Below are positions 1 to 7,227 of a stretch of DNA of 22,676 nucleotides, piece after piece. The stretch's first letter is position 1. Every line of letters starts with the position of its first letter. Source of the stretch: an uncultured Bacilli bacterium (GTDB taxonomy: Bacteria; Bacillota_I; Bacilli_A; RF39; UBA660); contig CAKOTD010000022.1 in NCBI GenBank assembly GCA_934120015.1, forward strand, positions 1 to 22,676, given 5' to 3'. The translations under genes and the position numbers were made by a program. The notes beneath the pieces were generated by a model. It had not been told where the DNA came from and searched no databases. It saw nothing but the letters and a program-made list of their open reading frames with translations.

Positions 1-5
1 ATCTT

Positions 6-422
6 TTATTTACAAGTTAATCCTTGTTCTTCCATTGATTTAACAAAATTTTCTTTTGTTAATTCAGTTACATCAAATTGGTTTTCAATATCGTCAGCTG
101 ACATTTTAGTAACATCTATAGTTACTGTAAGAGTTACTTTCTTACCAGATGCCTTAGCACTCATTGTAATTCCATTTTCACTGCTTCCTACACTCATAGC
201 ATTAATATAGGCAACTCCTTGTTTAGCTTCTTCCTCAGATTCAGCTTCTGTTTTATTTACCATAACAACTTTAGTTATTTTATCTGAATCAAGTGTTGCA
301 GTAATAGTTGCATCTGCTCCATCCATTTTACCAGTACATTTTAAATCTGCACCTTTTCCACATCCTGTTAGGCATACTAACATAAATGCAGTTGCTACAA
401 ATCCACTAAGAATTTTTTTCAT
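6..422 (-). CDS. Small lipoprotein, TCK-tail family (copy 1)
   Basis: Predicted extracytoplasmic lipoprotein of 138 residues, function unknown. A basic MKK start and hydrophobic stretch end in the lipobox LTGC, so Cys21 would be lipidated. The mature part has one Cys near its start (Cys29, in LKCTG) and one at the end (LTCK, Cys137), a spacing that invites a disulfide outside the membrane. It is rich in Thr, Lys and acidic residues and looks beta-rich in its first half. The next gene upstream (549-941) encodes a paralogue with the same Cys placement and the same tail pattern. A good SD (GAGGAGG) precedes the ATG, and the gene has its own promoter at 473-501. Similar small lipoproteins occur in uncultured gut Bacillota by my recollection; no ligand can be proposed. 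Confidence 0.8.
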   Translation of the reverse strand: MKKILSGFVATAFMLVCLTGCGKGADLKCTGKMDGADATITATLDSDKITKVVMVNKTEAESEEEAKQGVAYINAMSVGSSENGITMSAKASGKKVTLTVTIDVTKMSADDIENQFDVTELTKENFVKSMEEQGLTCK

Positions 423-472
423 AATACACCTCCTCTAGTACCATAATACTCAAAATATTTTTGTACACATTT

Positions 473-501
473 AATATATCATAAATTGACATTTATTACA
501 A
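473..501 (-). promoter_or_regulatory. Sigma-A promoter for the 6-422 lipoprotein
   Basis: On the minus strand, a -35 box TTGTAA (496-501) and a -10 box TATATT (473-478) are separated by exactly 17 bases, and the -10 is preceded by TGA, an extended -10. It lies between the terminator of the upstream lipoprotein gene (514-540) and the SD of the 6-422 gene, giving that gene an independent transcript. Confidence 0.6.
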
Positions 502-513
502 TACATGTTAAAA

Positions 514-540
514 ATTCTATTACATGATTTGTAATAGAAT
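514..540 (-). terminator. Rho-independent terminator after the 549-941 lipoprotein
   Basis: Perfect 11-bp stem (514-524 with 530-540) and a 5-base loop, followed on the minus strand by a run of five T. It sits directly after the stop of the 549-941 gene. Confidence 0.85.
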
Positions 541-548
541 CCTTAAAA

Positions 549-941
549 TTATTTACAAGTTGCTCCCATTTCTTCTATTTTGCTTTTTACTTCTTCATAA
601 TTTAAATCTTTAAACATTTCTAAAGTTTCAGCATTTTCTTCATCTGTTGATTTAATAGTAACTTTAGCACCTTCTCTTTTTACAATTTCTCCCCCAAAAC
701 TAACAGGATCTTCATTATTAAATTCGTTTGCTTCATCTTCACTATCAAAAACTAAAACAGTTGTTGTTTCAATACCTTTTGTTTTACCATTTTCAAATTC
801 TACATCTACAGTTGCAGATATAGAAGCACTTCCCATATCTACTGAACAGCTTAATTTTTTATCAGCTGCTTTTTTATTTGAATCACAACCAGTTGCTAAA
901 GCTAAAAGAGCAACAGGTAATACTAATAATACTTTTTTCAT
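549..941 (-). CDS. Small lipoprotein, TCK-tail family (copy 2)
   Basis: Predicted lipoprotein of 130 residues, function unknown. The chosen ATG at 939-941 follows GAGGAG at good spacing and gives a normal MKKVLL signal with lipobox LATGC (Cys19). An upstream in-frame ATG (to 965) would place an implausible basic stretch before the signal and overlap the neighbouring gene. The mature protein has Cys32 (KLSCS) and a C-terminal ATCK with Cys129, matching the 6-422 paralogue in Cys position, in the Gly/Ala/Ser-rich first strand and in the EEMGATCK / EEQGLTCK ending. It follows the 956-1495 lipoprotein with 14 bases between, so both are probably read from the promoter at 1530-1559. Confidence 0.8.
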   Translation of the reverse strand: MKKVLLVLPVALLALATGCDSNKKAADKKLSCSVDMGSASISATVDVEFENGKTKGIETTTVLVFDSEDEANEFNNEDPVSFGGEIVKREGAKVTIKSTDEENAETLEMFKDLNYEEVKSKIEEMGATCK

Positions 942-955
942 AACATTTCTCCTCT

Positions 956-1495
956 TTATATACATTTATCATTTTCTACAATTTCCATATCACCAGTTTC
1001 ATCATCAATAATTATCTTATTATAAAATAATTGATGTAAATCTTCATTATAATCTTCTAAACTATATGTAATTGTATATTGTGAATCTTCACCAGTAATA
1101 TTTTCTTTTATCACTACAACAATTACTTTATCATCACTAATTTTCTTTGCAAATTCAATATCATTAGAATCATCAAAAGTGATAGCTATACCCATATAAT
1201 TAGTAAAAGCGTAGCATTCATCGTAAAAATATTCTACATATTTTTGGAAATCTTCATCACTTATACTATTTTTTTCGTATACTAATTTTACGACATTACT
1301 ATTATTAAAATCGGTATTAATTTTTTTGTTTGAATTTACAACTTTTGATATTGTTGAAATAGTTGTCCCACCTAAAGTTACACTTGTATTATAATCATCC
1401 TTCTTTGTATCAGCTTGTTCTTGTGTTTTATTATTGCAACCAGTTGATACTAAGATACAAAAAGCAAAGGCTATAGCAAATAATGACTTTTTCAC
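956..1495 (-). CDS. Predicted lipoprotein of unknown function
   Basis: Protein of 179 residues with a signal MKKSLFAIAF and lipobox VSTGC (Cys20), followed by a polar Asn/Lys/Asp linker and a mixed acidic domain. Two further Cys lie in YDECYAF and in the last residues, NDKCI. The start is a GTG (1493-1495) preceded by a strong AGGAGGTG eight bases away; no ATG serves better. It is first in a two-gene operon with the 549-941 lipoprotein, driven by the promoter at 1530-1559, just after the ribosomal superoperon terminator. It does not clearly belong to the TCK-tail family of its neighbours although the C-terminal Cys is similar. I do not recognise a named family. Confidence 0.75.
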   Translation of the reverse strand: MKKSLFAIAFAFCILVSTGCNNKTQEQADTKKDDYNTSVTLGGTTISTISKVVNSNKKINTDFNNSNVVKLVYEKNSISDEDFQKYVEYFYDECYAFTNYMGIAITFDDSNDIEFAKKISDDKVIVVVIKENITGEDSQYTITYSLEDYNEDLHQLFYNKIIIDDETGDMEIVENDKCI

Positions 1496-1529
1496 TTTAT
1501 ATTCACCTCCTACCGTATTTTACATAATT

Positions 1530-1559
1530 ATTCTATCATATCAAAATCAAATATGTCAA
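1530..1559 (-). promoter_or_regulatory. Promoter for the 956-1495/549-941 lipoprotein operon
   Basis: On the minus strand, a perfect -35 TTGACA (1554-1559) and a -10 TAGAAT (1530-1535) are 18 bases apart, with TGA directly before the -10 (extended -10). The -35 begins two bases after the T-rich tail of the rplQ terminator, so the two elements abut. Confidence 0.75.
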
Positions 1560-1561
1560 AT

Positions 1562-1585
1562 AAAAAGCACATGCAATGCATGTGC
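1562..1585 (-). terminator. Terminator of the ribosomal superoperon
   Basis: Inverted repeat GCACATGC/GCATGTGC (1567-1574 and 1578-1585) with a 3-base loop, followed on the minus strand by TTTTTATTT. It lies eight bases past the rplQ stop and is the only strong hairpin-plus-T-tract I see at the 3' end of the ribosomal operon. Confidence 0.85.
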
Positions 1586-1593
1586 CGAAGAAA

Positions 1594-1941
1594 TTATTCT
1601 CCTTCAACTAATTCTAAAATAACCATTAACGCATCGTCTCCTCTACGTTCGTTTAATTTTAGAATTCTTGTATAACCACCATTTCTAGTTGCATAACGCT
1701 TTGCTAAATCATCAAAAACTTTTTTAACAACATCAGCATCGTTATGTAAAAATGCTAAAGCTTTTCTTCTAGCAACTAATGACCCATCTTTACCATAAGA
1801 AATCATCTTATCAACAAACTTACGAACTTCTTTTGCCCTTGTTTCAGTTGTTTCAATTCTTTCATTCATGATTAAATCTTTAGTTAAGTTAGCTAGCATA
1901 CTTCTTCTATGTTTATTTGTACGACCTAATTTTCTGTACAT
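1594..1941 (-). CDS. rplQ: 50S ribosomal protein L17
   Basis: L17, 115 residues, a large-subunit protein near the exit tunnel. The N-terminus YRKLGRTNKHRRSMLANL and the TRILKLNERRGDDALMVILEL ending are family hallmarks; the latter is adapted here as KLNERRGDDA followed by an acidic tail. Length is close to the usual Bacillota size of about 120. ATG with SD AGGAGG at five to six bases. It follows rpoA by 17 bases and is the last gene before the terminator at 1562-1585. The cbiO/ecfA-truA-rplM-rpsI genes that often follow in Bacilli are not present here. Confidence 0.97.
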   Translation of the reverse strand: MYRKLGRTNKHRRSMLANLTKDLIMNERIETTETRAKEVRKFVDKMISYGKDGSLVARRKALAFLHNDADVVKKVFDDLAKRYATRNGGYTRILKLNERRGDDALMVILELVEGE

Positions 1942-1958
1942 AGTATTCCTCCTAACTA

Positions 1959-2909
1959 TTAATCTTCATCACGGAATTTTAGACCCATATCTTTGATTTT
2001 ATCTATAACCTCTTTTAAAGATTTCTTTCCAAGATTACGAATCTTCATCATTTCCAATTCAGTTTTTTCAGTTAAATCACCTAAAGTATTAACTCCTGCT
2101 CTCTTTAAACAATTATATGCTCTGACAGAGAAATCTAAATCATCAATTGGTGTTTCTAATTTCTTTTGCTTAGTATCTTCTTGTTTTGCATTCATAATAC
2201 CTGTTGTATCAGCAATTTCACTTAAATTAGTAATAATATTTAAATGCTCTATCAAGATTTTAGCAGCAAGTGCCATTGCTTCTTCTGGTCTAATAGATCC
2301 ATTTGTATAAACATTCATTATAAGTTTATCATATGTTGAGTCTTGACCAACACGAGCACTCTCTATATCATAACTAATTCTTTCAATTGGTGAATATAAT
2401 GCATCAATAGGAATAAATCCTAATTTTTTATTTTCAGTATATTTCTTATTCTCATTTGAGGGAACATATCCTCTTCCATTAGAAATTACTAATTCCATGT
2501 CTAATTTTCCACCCTTAGATATTGTAGCAATAACTTGATTAGGATTAACTATTTCTACATTTTCGTTTCCAACAATTTGACCTGCTGTAACAACACCTTC
2601 AGTATCAGCATACAATTTTAAAATTTGTTCTTCTTCTGTATGGTTTTTAACAACGACATTCTTTAAGTTTAGAACAATTGATGTTACATCTTCAACTATA
2701 CCATCAATAGTTTGGAATTCATGCATAACTCCATCTATTTTAACTGCAACAATTGCTGACCCTGGCATACTTGAAAGCATTATTCTTCTAAGTGCATTCC
2801 CAATAGTAGTTCCAAATCCTCTTTCTAAAGGTTCTAATTCAAATTTTCCATAATTATTATTTTCAACATATTCAGTTATTTTATATATCGGTTTTTCAAA
2901 GTTTAACAT
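1959..2909 (-). CDS. rpoA: DNA-directed RNA polymerase subunit alpha
   Basis: Alpha subunit, 316 residues, which dimerises to start core RNA polymerase assembly. The N-terminal assembly domain shows GNALRRIMLSSMPG and a typical insert region. A linker rich in Lys/Gln near residues 230-245 leads to the C-terminal DNA- and activator-binding domain, with RAYNCLKRAGVNTLGDL and the helix-hairpin-helix IRNLGKKSLKEV. The chosen start at 2907-2909 gives the family N-terminus MLNFEKPI and follows AAAGGAG. The longer frame to 2984 only extends into rpsK. It sits between rpsK and rplQ, the standard alpha-operon order. Confidence 0.98.
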   Translation of the reverse strand: MLNFEKPIYKITEYVENNNYGKFELEPLERGFGTTIGNALRRIMLSSMPGSAIVAVKIDGVMHEFQTIDGIVEDVTSIVLNLKNVVVKNHTEEEQILKLYADTEGVVTAGQIVGNENVEIVNPNQVIATISKGGKLDMELVISNGRGYVPSNENKKYTENKKLGFIPIDALYSPIERISYDIESARVGQDSTYDKLIMNVYTNGSIRPEEAMALAAKILIEHLNIITNLSEIADTTGIMNAKQEDTKQKKLETPIDDLDFSVRAYNCLKRAGVNTLGDLTEKTELEMMKIRNLGKKSLKEVIDKIKDMGLKFRDED

Positions 2910-2928
2910 TATTCCACACTCCTTTTCA

Positions 2929-3312
2929 TTAACCACGTGGACGTTTTGGTGGACGACATCCATTATGTGGGATTGGTGTAACATCTGTTATAGCAGTAAT
3001 TTCTAATCCAGCTGTTTGTAATGAACGAATAGCTGTTTCTCTACCAGAACCTAATCCTTTAACAAAAACTGCTACTTTCTTCATACCCATATCTACTGCA
3101 GCTTTACCAGCAGCTTCTGCAGACATACCAGCAGCAAATGGAGTAGATTTTTTACTACCTTTGAAACCTAGAGTTCCAGCAGAAGCCCAACTAATTGCAT
3201 TTCCTTCTAAATCACTTATTGTAACAATAGTATTATTAAAAGTTGAATTAATGTATGCTCTACCTTCTGGAACATTCTTTTTAACTTTACGTTTTCTTGG
3301 TTTATAAGCCAT
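2929..3312 (-). CDS. rpsK: 30S ribosomal protein S11
   Basis: S11, 127 residues, binds 16S rRNA on the platform near the mRNA exit. The sequence shows NSTFNNTIVTISDLEGN, the GFKGSKKSTPFAA loop and the very conserved C-terminus PHNGCRPPKRPRG. Length matches the family. ATG with AAAGGAGG seven bases upstream. It lies between rpsM (28-base gap) and rpoA. Confidence 0.98.
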   Translation of the reverse strand: MAYKPRKRKVKKNVPEGRAYINSTFNNTIVTISDLEGNAISWASAGTLGFKGSKKSTPFAAGMSAEAAGKAAVDMGMKKVAVFVKGLGSGRETAIRSLQTAGLEITAITDVTPIPHNGCRPPKRPRG

Positions 3313-3340
3313 ATTTATAACCTCCTTTTTTATTTAAAGA

Positions 3341-3706
3341 CTATTTTTTCTTATTAGCAACTACTTTACCTTTACCCTTACGAGTTCTAGCATTGCGGTT
3401 TGTTCTTTGACCTCTAACAGGTAATCCTTTTTTATGACGAGTTCCTCTATATGAATTAATCTCCATTTGAGTTTTTATATTCATATTAACTTCTCTTCTT
3501 AAATCACCTTCAGTTGTATATTTATTTATTTCATCACGAATACGCCCTAATTCATCGTTAGTTAAACTATTAGCACGTTTATTAACATCAACATTAGCAT
3601 CTTTTAAGATTTTGTTTGATAAATTTCTTCCAATACCATATATATAAGTTAAAGCAATTTCAACTCTTTTATTATCTGGTATGTCAACACCTTTTACACG
3701 TACCAT
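3341..3706 (-). CDS. rpsM: 30S ribosomal protein S13
   Basis: S13, 121 residues, a small-subunit head protein contacting tRNA and the B1 bridges. It begins VRVKGVDIPDNKRVEIALTY and carries YGIGRNLSNKIL (helix-hairpin-helix) and the basic tail RGTRHKKGLPVRGQRT. Stop TAG. ATG preceded by AAAGGAGGTG. It stands 15 bases after the rpmJ stop, the usual infA-rpmJ-rpsM order. Confidence 0.98.
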   Translation of the reverse strand: MVRVKGVDIPDNKRVEIALTYIYGIGRNLSNKILKDANVDVNKRANSLTNDELGRIRDEINKYTTEGDLRREVNMNIKTQMEINSYRGTRHKKGLPVRGQRTNRNARTRKGKGKVVANKKK

Positions 3707-3721
3707 AAAGCACCTCCTTTA

Positions 3722-3835
3722 TTAACCTTGTCTTTGTTTATGTTTAGGGTTAGTACAAATTACCCATACTTTACCCTTACGTCTAATGATTTTACATTTA
3801 TCACACATTTTTTTAACTGATGGTCTAATTTTCAT
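3722..3835 (-). CDS. rpmJ: 50S ribosomal protein L36 (zinc form)
   Basis: L36, 37 residues, found by translating the gap between rpsM and infA. It reads MKIRPSVKKMCDKCKII, then a basic stretch and CTNPKHKQRQG. Cys11, Cys14, Cys27 and His32 form the zinc-binding C+ set. Full family length. ATG at 3833-3835 follows AGGAGG, TAA at 3722-3724. It sits 13 bases after infA. Confidence 0.97.
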   Translation of the reverse strand: MKIRPSVKKMCDKCKIIRRKGKVWVICTNPKHKQRQG

Positions 3836-3848
3836 AAAATCCCTCCTA

Positions 3849-4115
3849 CTATTTTCTATAGGTTATTCGCCCCTGTGTTAAATCATATTCTGATAATTCT
3901 ATTGTTACTGTATCACCTGGTAAAATGCGAATAATATTCATTCGGATTTTACCAGAAACATGGGCTATTACAGTATGTTTATTTTCAAGTTCAACTCGAT
4001 ATTTACCACCTGGTAAAACATCTAGTACCTTACCATTTACTTCAATTGCATTCTTTTTATTAACCTTTGTAGTTTCTACTACATTTTTTTTGTTGTTAAA
4101 TTGTTTCTTTGGCAT
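3849..4115 (-). CDS. infA: Translation initiation factor IF-1 with N-terminal extension
   Basis: IF1 of 88 residues; the family is usually about 72. The OB-fold core from about residue 22 is clear: AIEVNGKVLDVLPGGKYRVE, then HVSGKIRMNIIRILPGD and YDLTQGRITYRK. About 17 extra residues rich in Lys, Asn and Gln precede it (MPKKQFNNKKNVVETTKVNK). No ATG, GTG or TTG in frame lies near the normal start, and the chosen ATG follows AGAGGTGAT, so the extension looks genuine. IF1 blocks the A site of the 30S subunit and aids IF2 and IF3. The map stop (TGA) lies inside this gene's SD, so the two are translationally coupled. Confidence 0.95.
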   Translation of the reverse strand: MPKKQFNNKKNVVETTKVNKKNAIEVNGKVLDVLPGGKYRVELENKHTVIAHVSGKIRMNIIRILPGDTVTIELSEYDLTQGRITYRK

Positions 4116-4119
4116 ATAA

Positions 4120-4866
4120 TCACCTCTTCGTCAAGATTGTATAACCATCATCAGTAACTAATACTGTATGTTCAAAGTGAGCAGATGGTTTCCCATCCAT
4201 AGTAACAATTGTCCACTCATCATCAAGCATACATATATCTGCAGTTCCCCAATTAAGCATTGGTTCAACAGCAATAACCATTCCTGATTTAAGTACTATT
4301 CCTGTATTTTTCTTTCCATAATTAGGTACATCAGGCTCTTCATGTAAATGACTACCAACGCCATGTCCAACAAGCTCCTTGACAACTCCTAATTTATGTT
4401 TTTTAGCAAATGTTTCAACATTATATCCAATGTCTCCTATACGAGCACCATTTCTTACTGCTTTTAATCCCTCAAATAATGATTCCTCTGTCCATGCAAG
4501 TAAATTTTCTTTGTTTTTACTGATTCTACCAACAGGATAAGTCCATGCAGAGTCTCCATGATAACCCTTATAACAAGCACCTATATCAATTGATATAATG
4601 TCTCCTTCTTTCAATTTATAATTATTTGGTATTCCATGCACCACCTCATCATTAACAGATGCACATATAGATGCTGGAAACCCTTCATAATTCTTAAATG
4701 ATGGAGTAGCGCCATTTTCTAAAATGAAATTGTATGCTAATTCATCTAATTCCTTTGTTGTAATTCCCGGTTTAATAAACCCTTTTAAGTAATCATGTGT
4801 TTTGCCAACTATTTCACCAGCAATCTTTAAAAGTTCAATTTCTCTTTCACTTTTAATACTAATCAC
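4120..4866 (-). CDS. map: Methionine aminopeptidase type I
   Basis: Removes the N-terminal Met from new proteins; 248 residues. The five metal ligands are in context: Asp in ISIDIGACY and in GYHGDSAW, His in VGHGVGSHLHEEP, Glu in VAVEPMLNWG-type context and Glu in AHFEHTVLV. The start chosen is GTG at 4864-4866, preceded by AGAAGGTG and giving MISIKSEREIELLK, as in relatives. An in-frame GTG at 4873-4875 is itself part of the SD and is less likely. The gene overlaps the end of adk by eight bases. It ends in TGA, a useful sign that TGA is read as stop in this genome. Confidence 0.96.
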   Translation of the reverse strand: MISIKSEREIELLKIAGEIVGKTHDYLKGFIKPGITTKELDELAYNFILENGATPSFKNYEGFPASICASVNDEVVHGIPNNYKLKEGDIISIDIGACYKGYHGDSAWTYPVGRISKNKENLLAWTEESLFEGLKAVRNGARIGDIGYNVETFAKKHKLGVVKELVGHGVGSHLHEEPDVPNYGKKNTGIVLKSGMVIAVEPMLNWGTADICMLDDEWTIVTMDGKPSAHFEHTVLVTDDGYTILTKR

Positions 4867-5515
4867 GACAATCACCTTCTAACACTCTTGATATCTGCTT
4901 AAATATTTGATCTTTATTACCAATACCATCAATATGAAACAAACAACCTTTACGTTTATAAAAATCGATTAAAGGCTCTGTTTCATTAGCATAAGTTTCA
5001 AATCTTTTTGTAAAAGTTTCTTCATTATCATCATTTCTAACAACTAATTTGCCTTTACAAACATTACAATATCCCTCATTAATTGGTTTTAATTCTTGAA
5101 CAAATTTGTTATAAACCATCCCACAATTTGGACAAGTTAATCTACCTGTAAATCTTTTCATTACAACATTAAATGGAGTATCAATATGAAATACAAACAT
5201 TCTATAATTACTATTAATTAAATTTTTATCAAGTATTTCAGCCTGATTTATATCTCTAGGAAATCCATCAAGAATAAAATCACAATTCAAACTATCAAGT
5301 TTTTCTTTTAAAATTGATGCAACTAAATCATCATCGACTAGTTCTCCACTATCAATCTTTTCTTTGACATACATTGCCTCTAAACTATCTTTTTTAGAAT
5401 ACTCTCTTAATAATTTCCCTGTAGATATATGTTTGTAACCATATTTCTTACAAATCAATTCTGATTGTGTACCTTTACCAGCAGCAGGAGGTGCTATAAA
5501 TATTAATCCTTGCAC
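4859..5515 (-). CDS. adk: Adenylate kinase, zinc-LID type, variant P-loop
   Basis: Catalyses ATP + AMP = 2 ADP; 218 residues, full length. The long LID domain (about 122-160) carries four Cys (128, 131 in CPNC; 150, 153 in CNVC) for structural zinc. The NMP-binding DGFPRDINQAE (83-93) and the Arg-rich FTKRFETY region are present. The P-loop reads APPAAGKGT (8-16) instead of the usual GxPGxGKGT; two glycines are alanines, while Lys14, Gly15 and Thr16 are kept. The start is GTG, one base after the secY stop, with AGAGG inside the secY 3' end as SD. Still most likely adenylate kinase given its place in the secY-adk-map cluster. Confidence 0.95.
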   Translation of the reverse strand: MQGLIFIAPPAAGKGTQSELICKKYGYKHISTGKLLREYSKKDSLEAMYVKEKIDSGELVDDDLVASILKEKLDSLNCDFILDGFPRDINQAEILDKNLINSNYRMFVFHIDTPFNVVMKRFTGRLTCPNCGMVYNKFVQELKPINEGYCNVCKGKLVVRNDDNEETFTKRFETYANETEPLIDFYKRKGCLFHIDGIGNKDQIFKQISRVLEGDCRD

Positions 5516-5516
5516 C

Positions 5517-6782
5517 TTATCTACGACCTCTGGTATATTTTCTAGTTACTAAACTACTTTCAAGTTGTTTAAATGTTTCAAGTGCAACACCAACAACAAT
5601 AAGCAATCCTGTTCCACCAATAGATACACTTGAAGGCAAACTTGAAATACTTGCACAAGCAATTGGTAAAGCAGCAATTATAACTAGAAATGTTGTTCCC
5701 ACAACTGTTATCTTTTTTAGCACTTTTGTAATATATTTTACAGTTTCTTCACCAGGTCTAACACCAGGAATGTATCCACCATTTTTTTGTAAATTTTCTG
5801 CAAGTTCTTTTGGCTTCAATTGGAAGAAAGTGTAAAAATATCCAAATATAAATATAAATACAATATATAATATTATACCTGTTAAACTATTTAAATTTAA
5901 CCATTTAGAAACAAACAATTGAAATCCTTCATTTTTTATAAAACTAGCTATCAAAGATGGGATTGAAATAAGTGCTGATGCAAATATTACAGGTATTACC
6001 CCAGCCGAATTTAGTTTAAAAGGAATATAATTTTGTTTCCCTAAATTACTAGTTGAACTATTAGCATACTGAATTGGTATACGCCTTTCAGCAGATTCAA
6101 CAAATACTACACCTATAACAATAGCTACATATAGTGCTACAAATAGCAAGAATTTACCAATACCTAATAGTAGTAATTGAACTGTATCAGTTACAATAAA
6201 ACTATCATAGGCTGTCATAAACATTGATGGTAAAGTAGCAATTATTCCAGCCATAATTATAAGTGAAATTCCATTTCCAACTCCCTTAGACGTGATTTGA
6301 TCACCAAGCCATAATAGGAAAGCTGTTCCTGCAGTTAATATAACTGAGAATTGTAAATAGTCAATAACAGAACCATTTTCAATATAAGCAAAGGAAATCA
6401 TGTAGCCTTGAAAAAAGGCAAGTATAATTCCTAACACTCTTGTAATTGTATTTAATTTATCACGACCTACTTGTCCTTGTTTTGATAACTCAGATAAATA
6501 AGGTATTATATCCATCTGTAATAGTTGGATAATAATTGATGCCGTAATATATGGCATAACCCCTAATGAAAAGATTGAAAACTTTTCAAGGGCTCCACCA
6601 CCCATTGCATTTATAAGCCCTAAAAATCCTAAACTAGAAGTATTAAGTTTGGACTTATCTAACCCAGGCACAATAATCGTAGTTCCTAGTTTAAATATAA
6701 ATAATGCAACTAAGGTGAAAATTATTCTTTTACGCAAATCTTTGTTTTGAGGACTAAAAATTTGTTTTACTTTCGTAAACAA
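5517..6782 (-). CDS. secY: Protein translocase channel subunit SecY
   Basis: Central channel of the Sec translocon in the cytoplasmic membrane, 421 residues, ten predicted hydrophobic segments. Recognisable family features are KDLRKRIIFTL at the start, the plug region GGGALEKFSIFSLGVMPYI, the GIGNGISLIIMAG-type segment (here GVGNGISL), PGVRPGEET and a final short basic TRKYTRGRR. The start codon is TTG, directly abutting the rplO stop (TAA then TTG), with AGAGGTGATC as a strong SD; no nearby ATG is in frame. It is followed one base later by adk. Confidence 0.97.
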   Translation of the reverse strand: MFTKVKQIFSPQNKDLRKRIIFTLVALFIFKLGTTIIVPGLDKSKLNTSSLGFLGLINAMGGGALEKFSIFSLGVMPYITASIIIQLLQMDIIPYLSELSKQGQVGRDKLNTITRVLGIILAFFQGYMISFAYIENGSVIDYLQFSVILTAGTAFLLWLGDQITSKGVGNGISLIIMAGIIATLPSMFMTAYDSFIVTDTVQLLLLGIGKFLLFVALYVAIVIGVVFVESAERRIPIQYANSSTSNLGKQNYIPFKLNSAGVIPVIFASALISIPSLIASFIKNEGFQLFVSKWLNLNSLTGIILYIVFIFIFGYFYTFFQLKPKELAENLQKNGGYIPGVRPGEETVKYITKVLKKITVVGTTFLVIIAALPIACASISSLPSSVSIGGTGLLIVVGVALETFKQLESSLVTRKYTRGRR

Positions 6783-7226
6783 TTAGATCACCTCTACTTT
6801 TCCACCTAATTTTTCTATTTGCTCTTTAGCTACTTCTGAAAATTTATGAGCTTTAACAGTAAGTTTTTTCTCTAATTTTCCTCTACCTAAAACTTTAATT
6901 CCATCTAACCCTTTTTTAACTAATCCCATTTCTTTTAATATCTCTGGAGATACAACTGCGTTATCTTCAAATCTATTTAAATCATCTAAATTAATAACAG
7001 CGTATTTAACTTTAAATAATGCATTTGAAAATCCTCTTTTTGGTAAACGACGATATAAAGGTAATTGTCCACCTTCAAATCCTGGTTTGTGACTATAACC
7101 ACTTCTGGCCTTTTGTCCCTTTTCTCCTCTACCACTAGTCTTACCAAGTCCACTACCTGGTCCACGACCTACGATTTTTTTACTATGAGTAGCACCCTCA
7201 TTTGGATGAATTGTATTTAACTTCAT
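6783..7226 (-). CDS. rplO: 50S ribosomal protein L15
   Basis: L15, 147 residues, an early large-subunit assembly protein. The Gly/Arg-rich extension GRGPGSGLGKTSGRGEKGQ near residues 21-39 and YRRLPKRGFSN are diagnostic. ATG with AGAGGAG SD. Only one base separates it from the rpsE stop, so the rpmD (L30) gene usual at this junction is absent. Confidence 0.98.
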   Translation of the reverse strand: MKLNTIHPNEGATHSKKIVGRGPGSGLGKTSGRGEKGQKARSGYSHKPGFEGGQLPLYRRLPKRGFSNALFKVKYAVINLDDLNRFEDNAVVSPEILKEMGLVKKGLDGIKVLGRGKLEKKLTVKAHKFSEVAKEQIEKLGGKVEVI

Positions 7227-7227
7227 A

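Noticed and set aside
1434..1622. Plus-strand frame across the lipoprotein start and terminator
   Set aside because: It crosses a promoter, a terminator and the rplQ end, has no SD and no recognisable protein features.
2910..2984. Longer N-terminus for rpoA
   Set aside because: It only reads rpsK in another frame; the family N-terminus MLNFEKPI and a good SD fix the start at 2909. The same reasoning removed longer frames for rplD and rpmC.
4120..4122. Use of TGA for tryptophan (Mycoplasma code)
   Set aside because: map ends in TGA exactly at the conserved end of the family and inside the infA SD, and tryptophans in CotJ and elsewhere are TGG.
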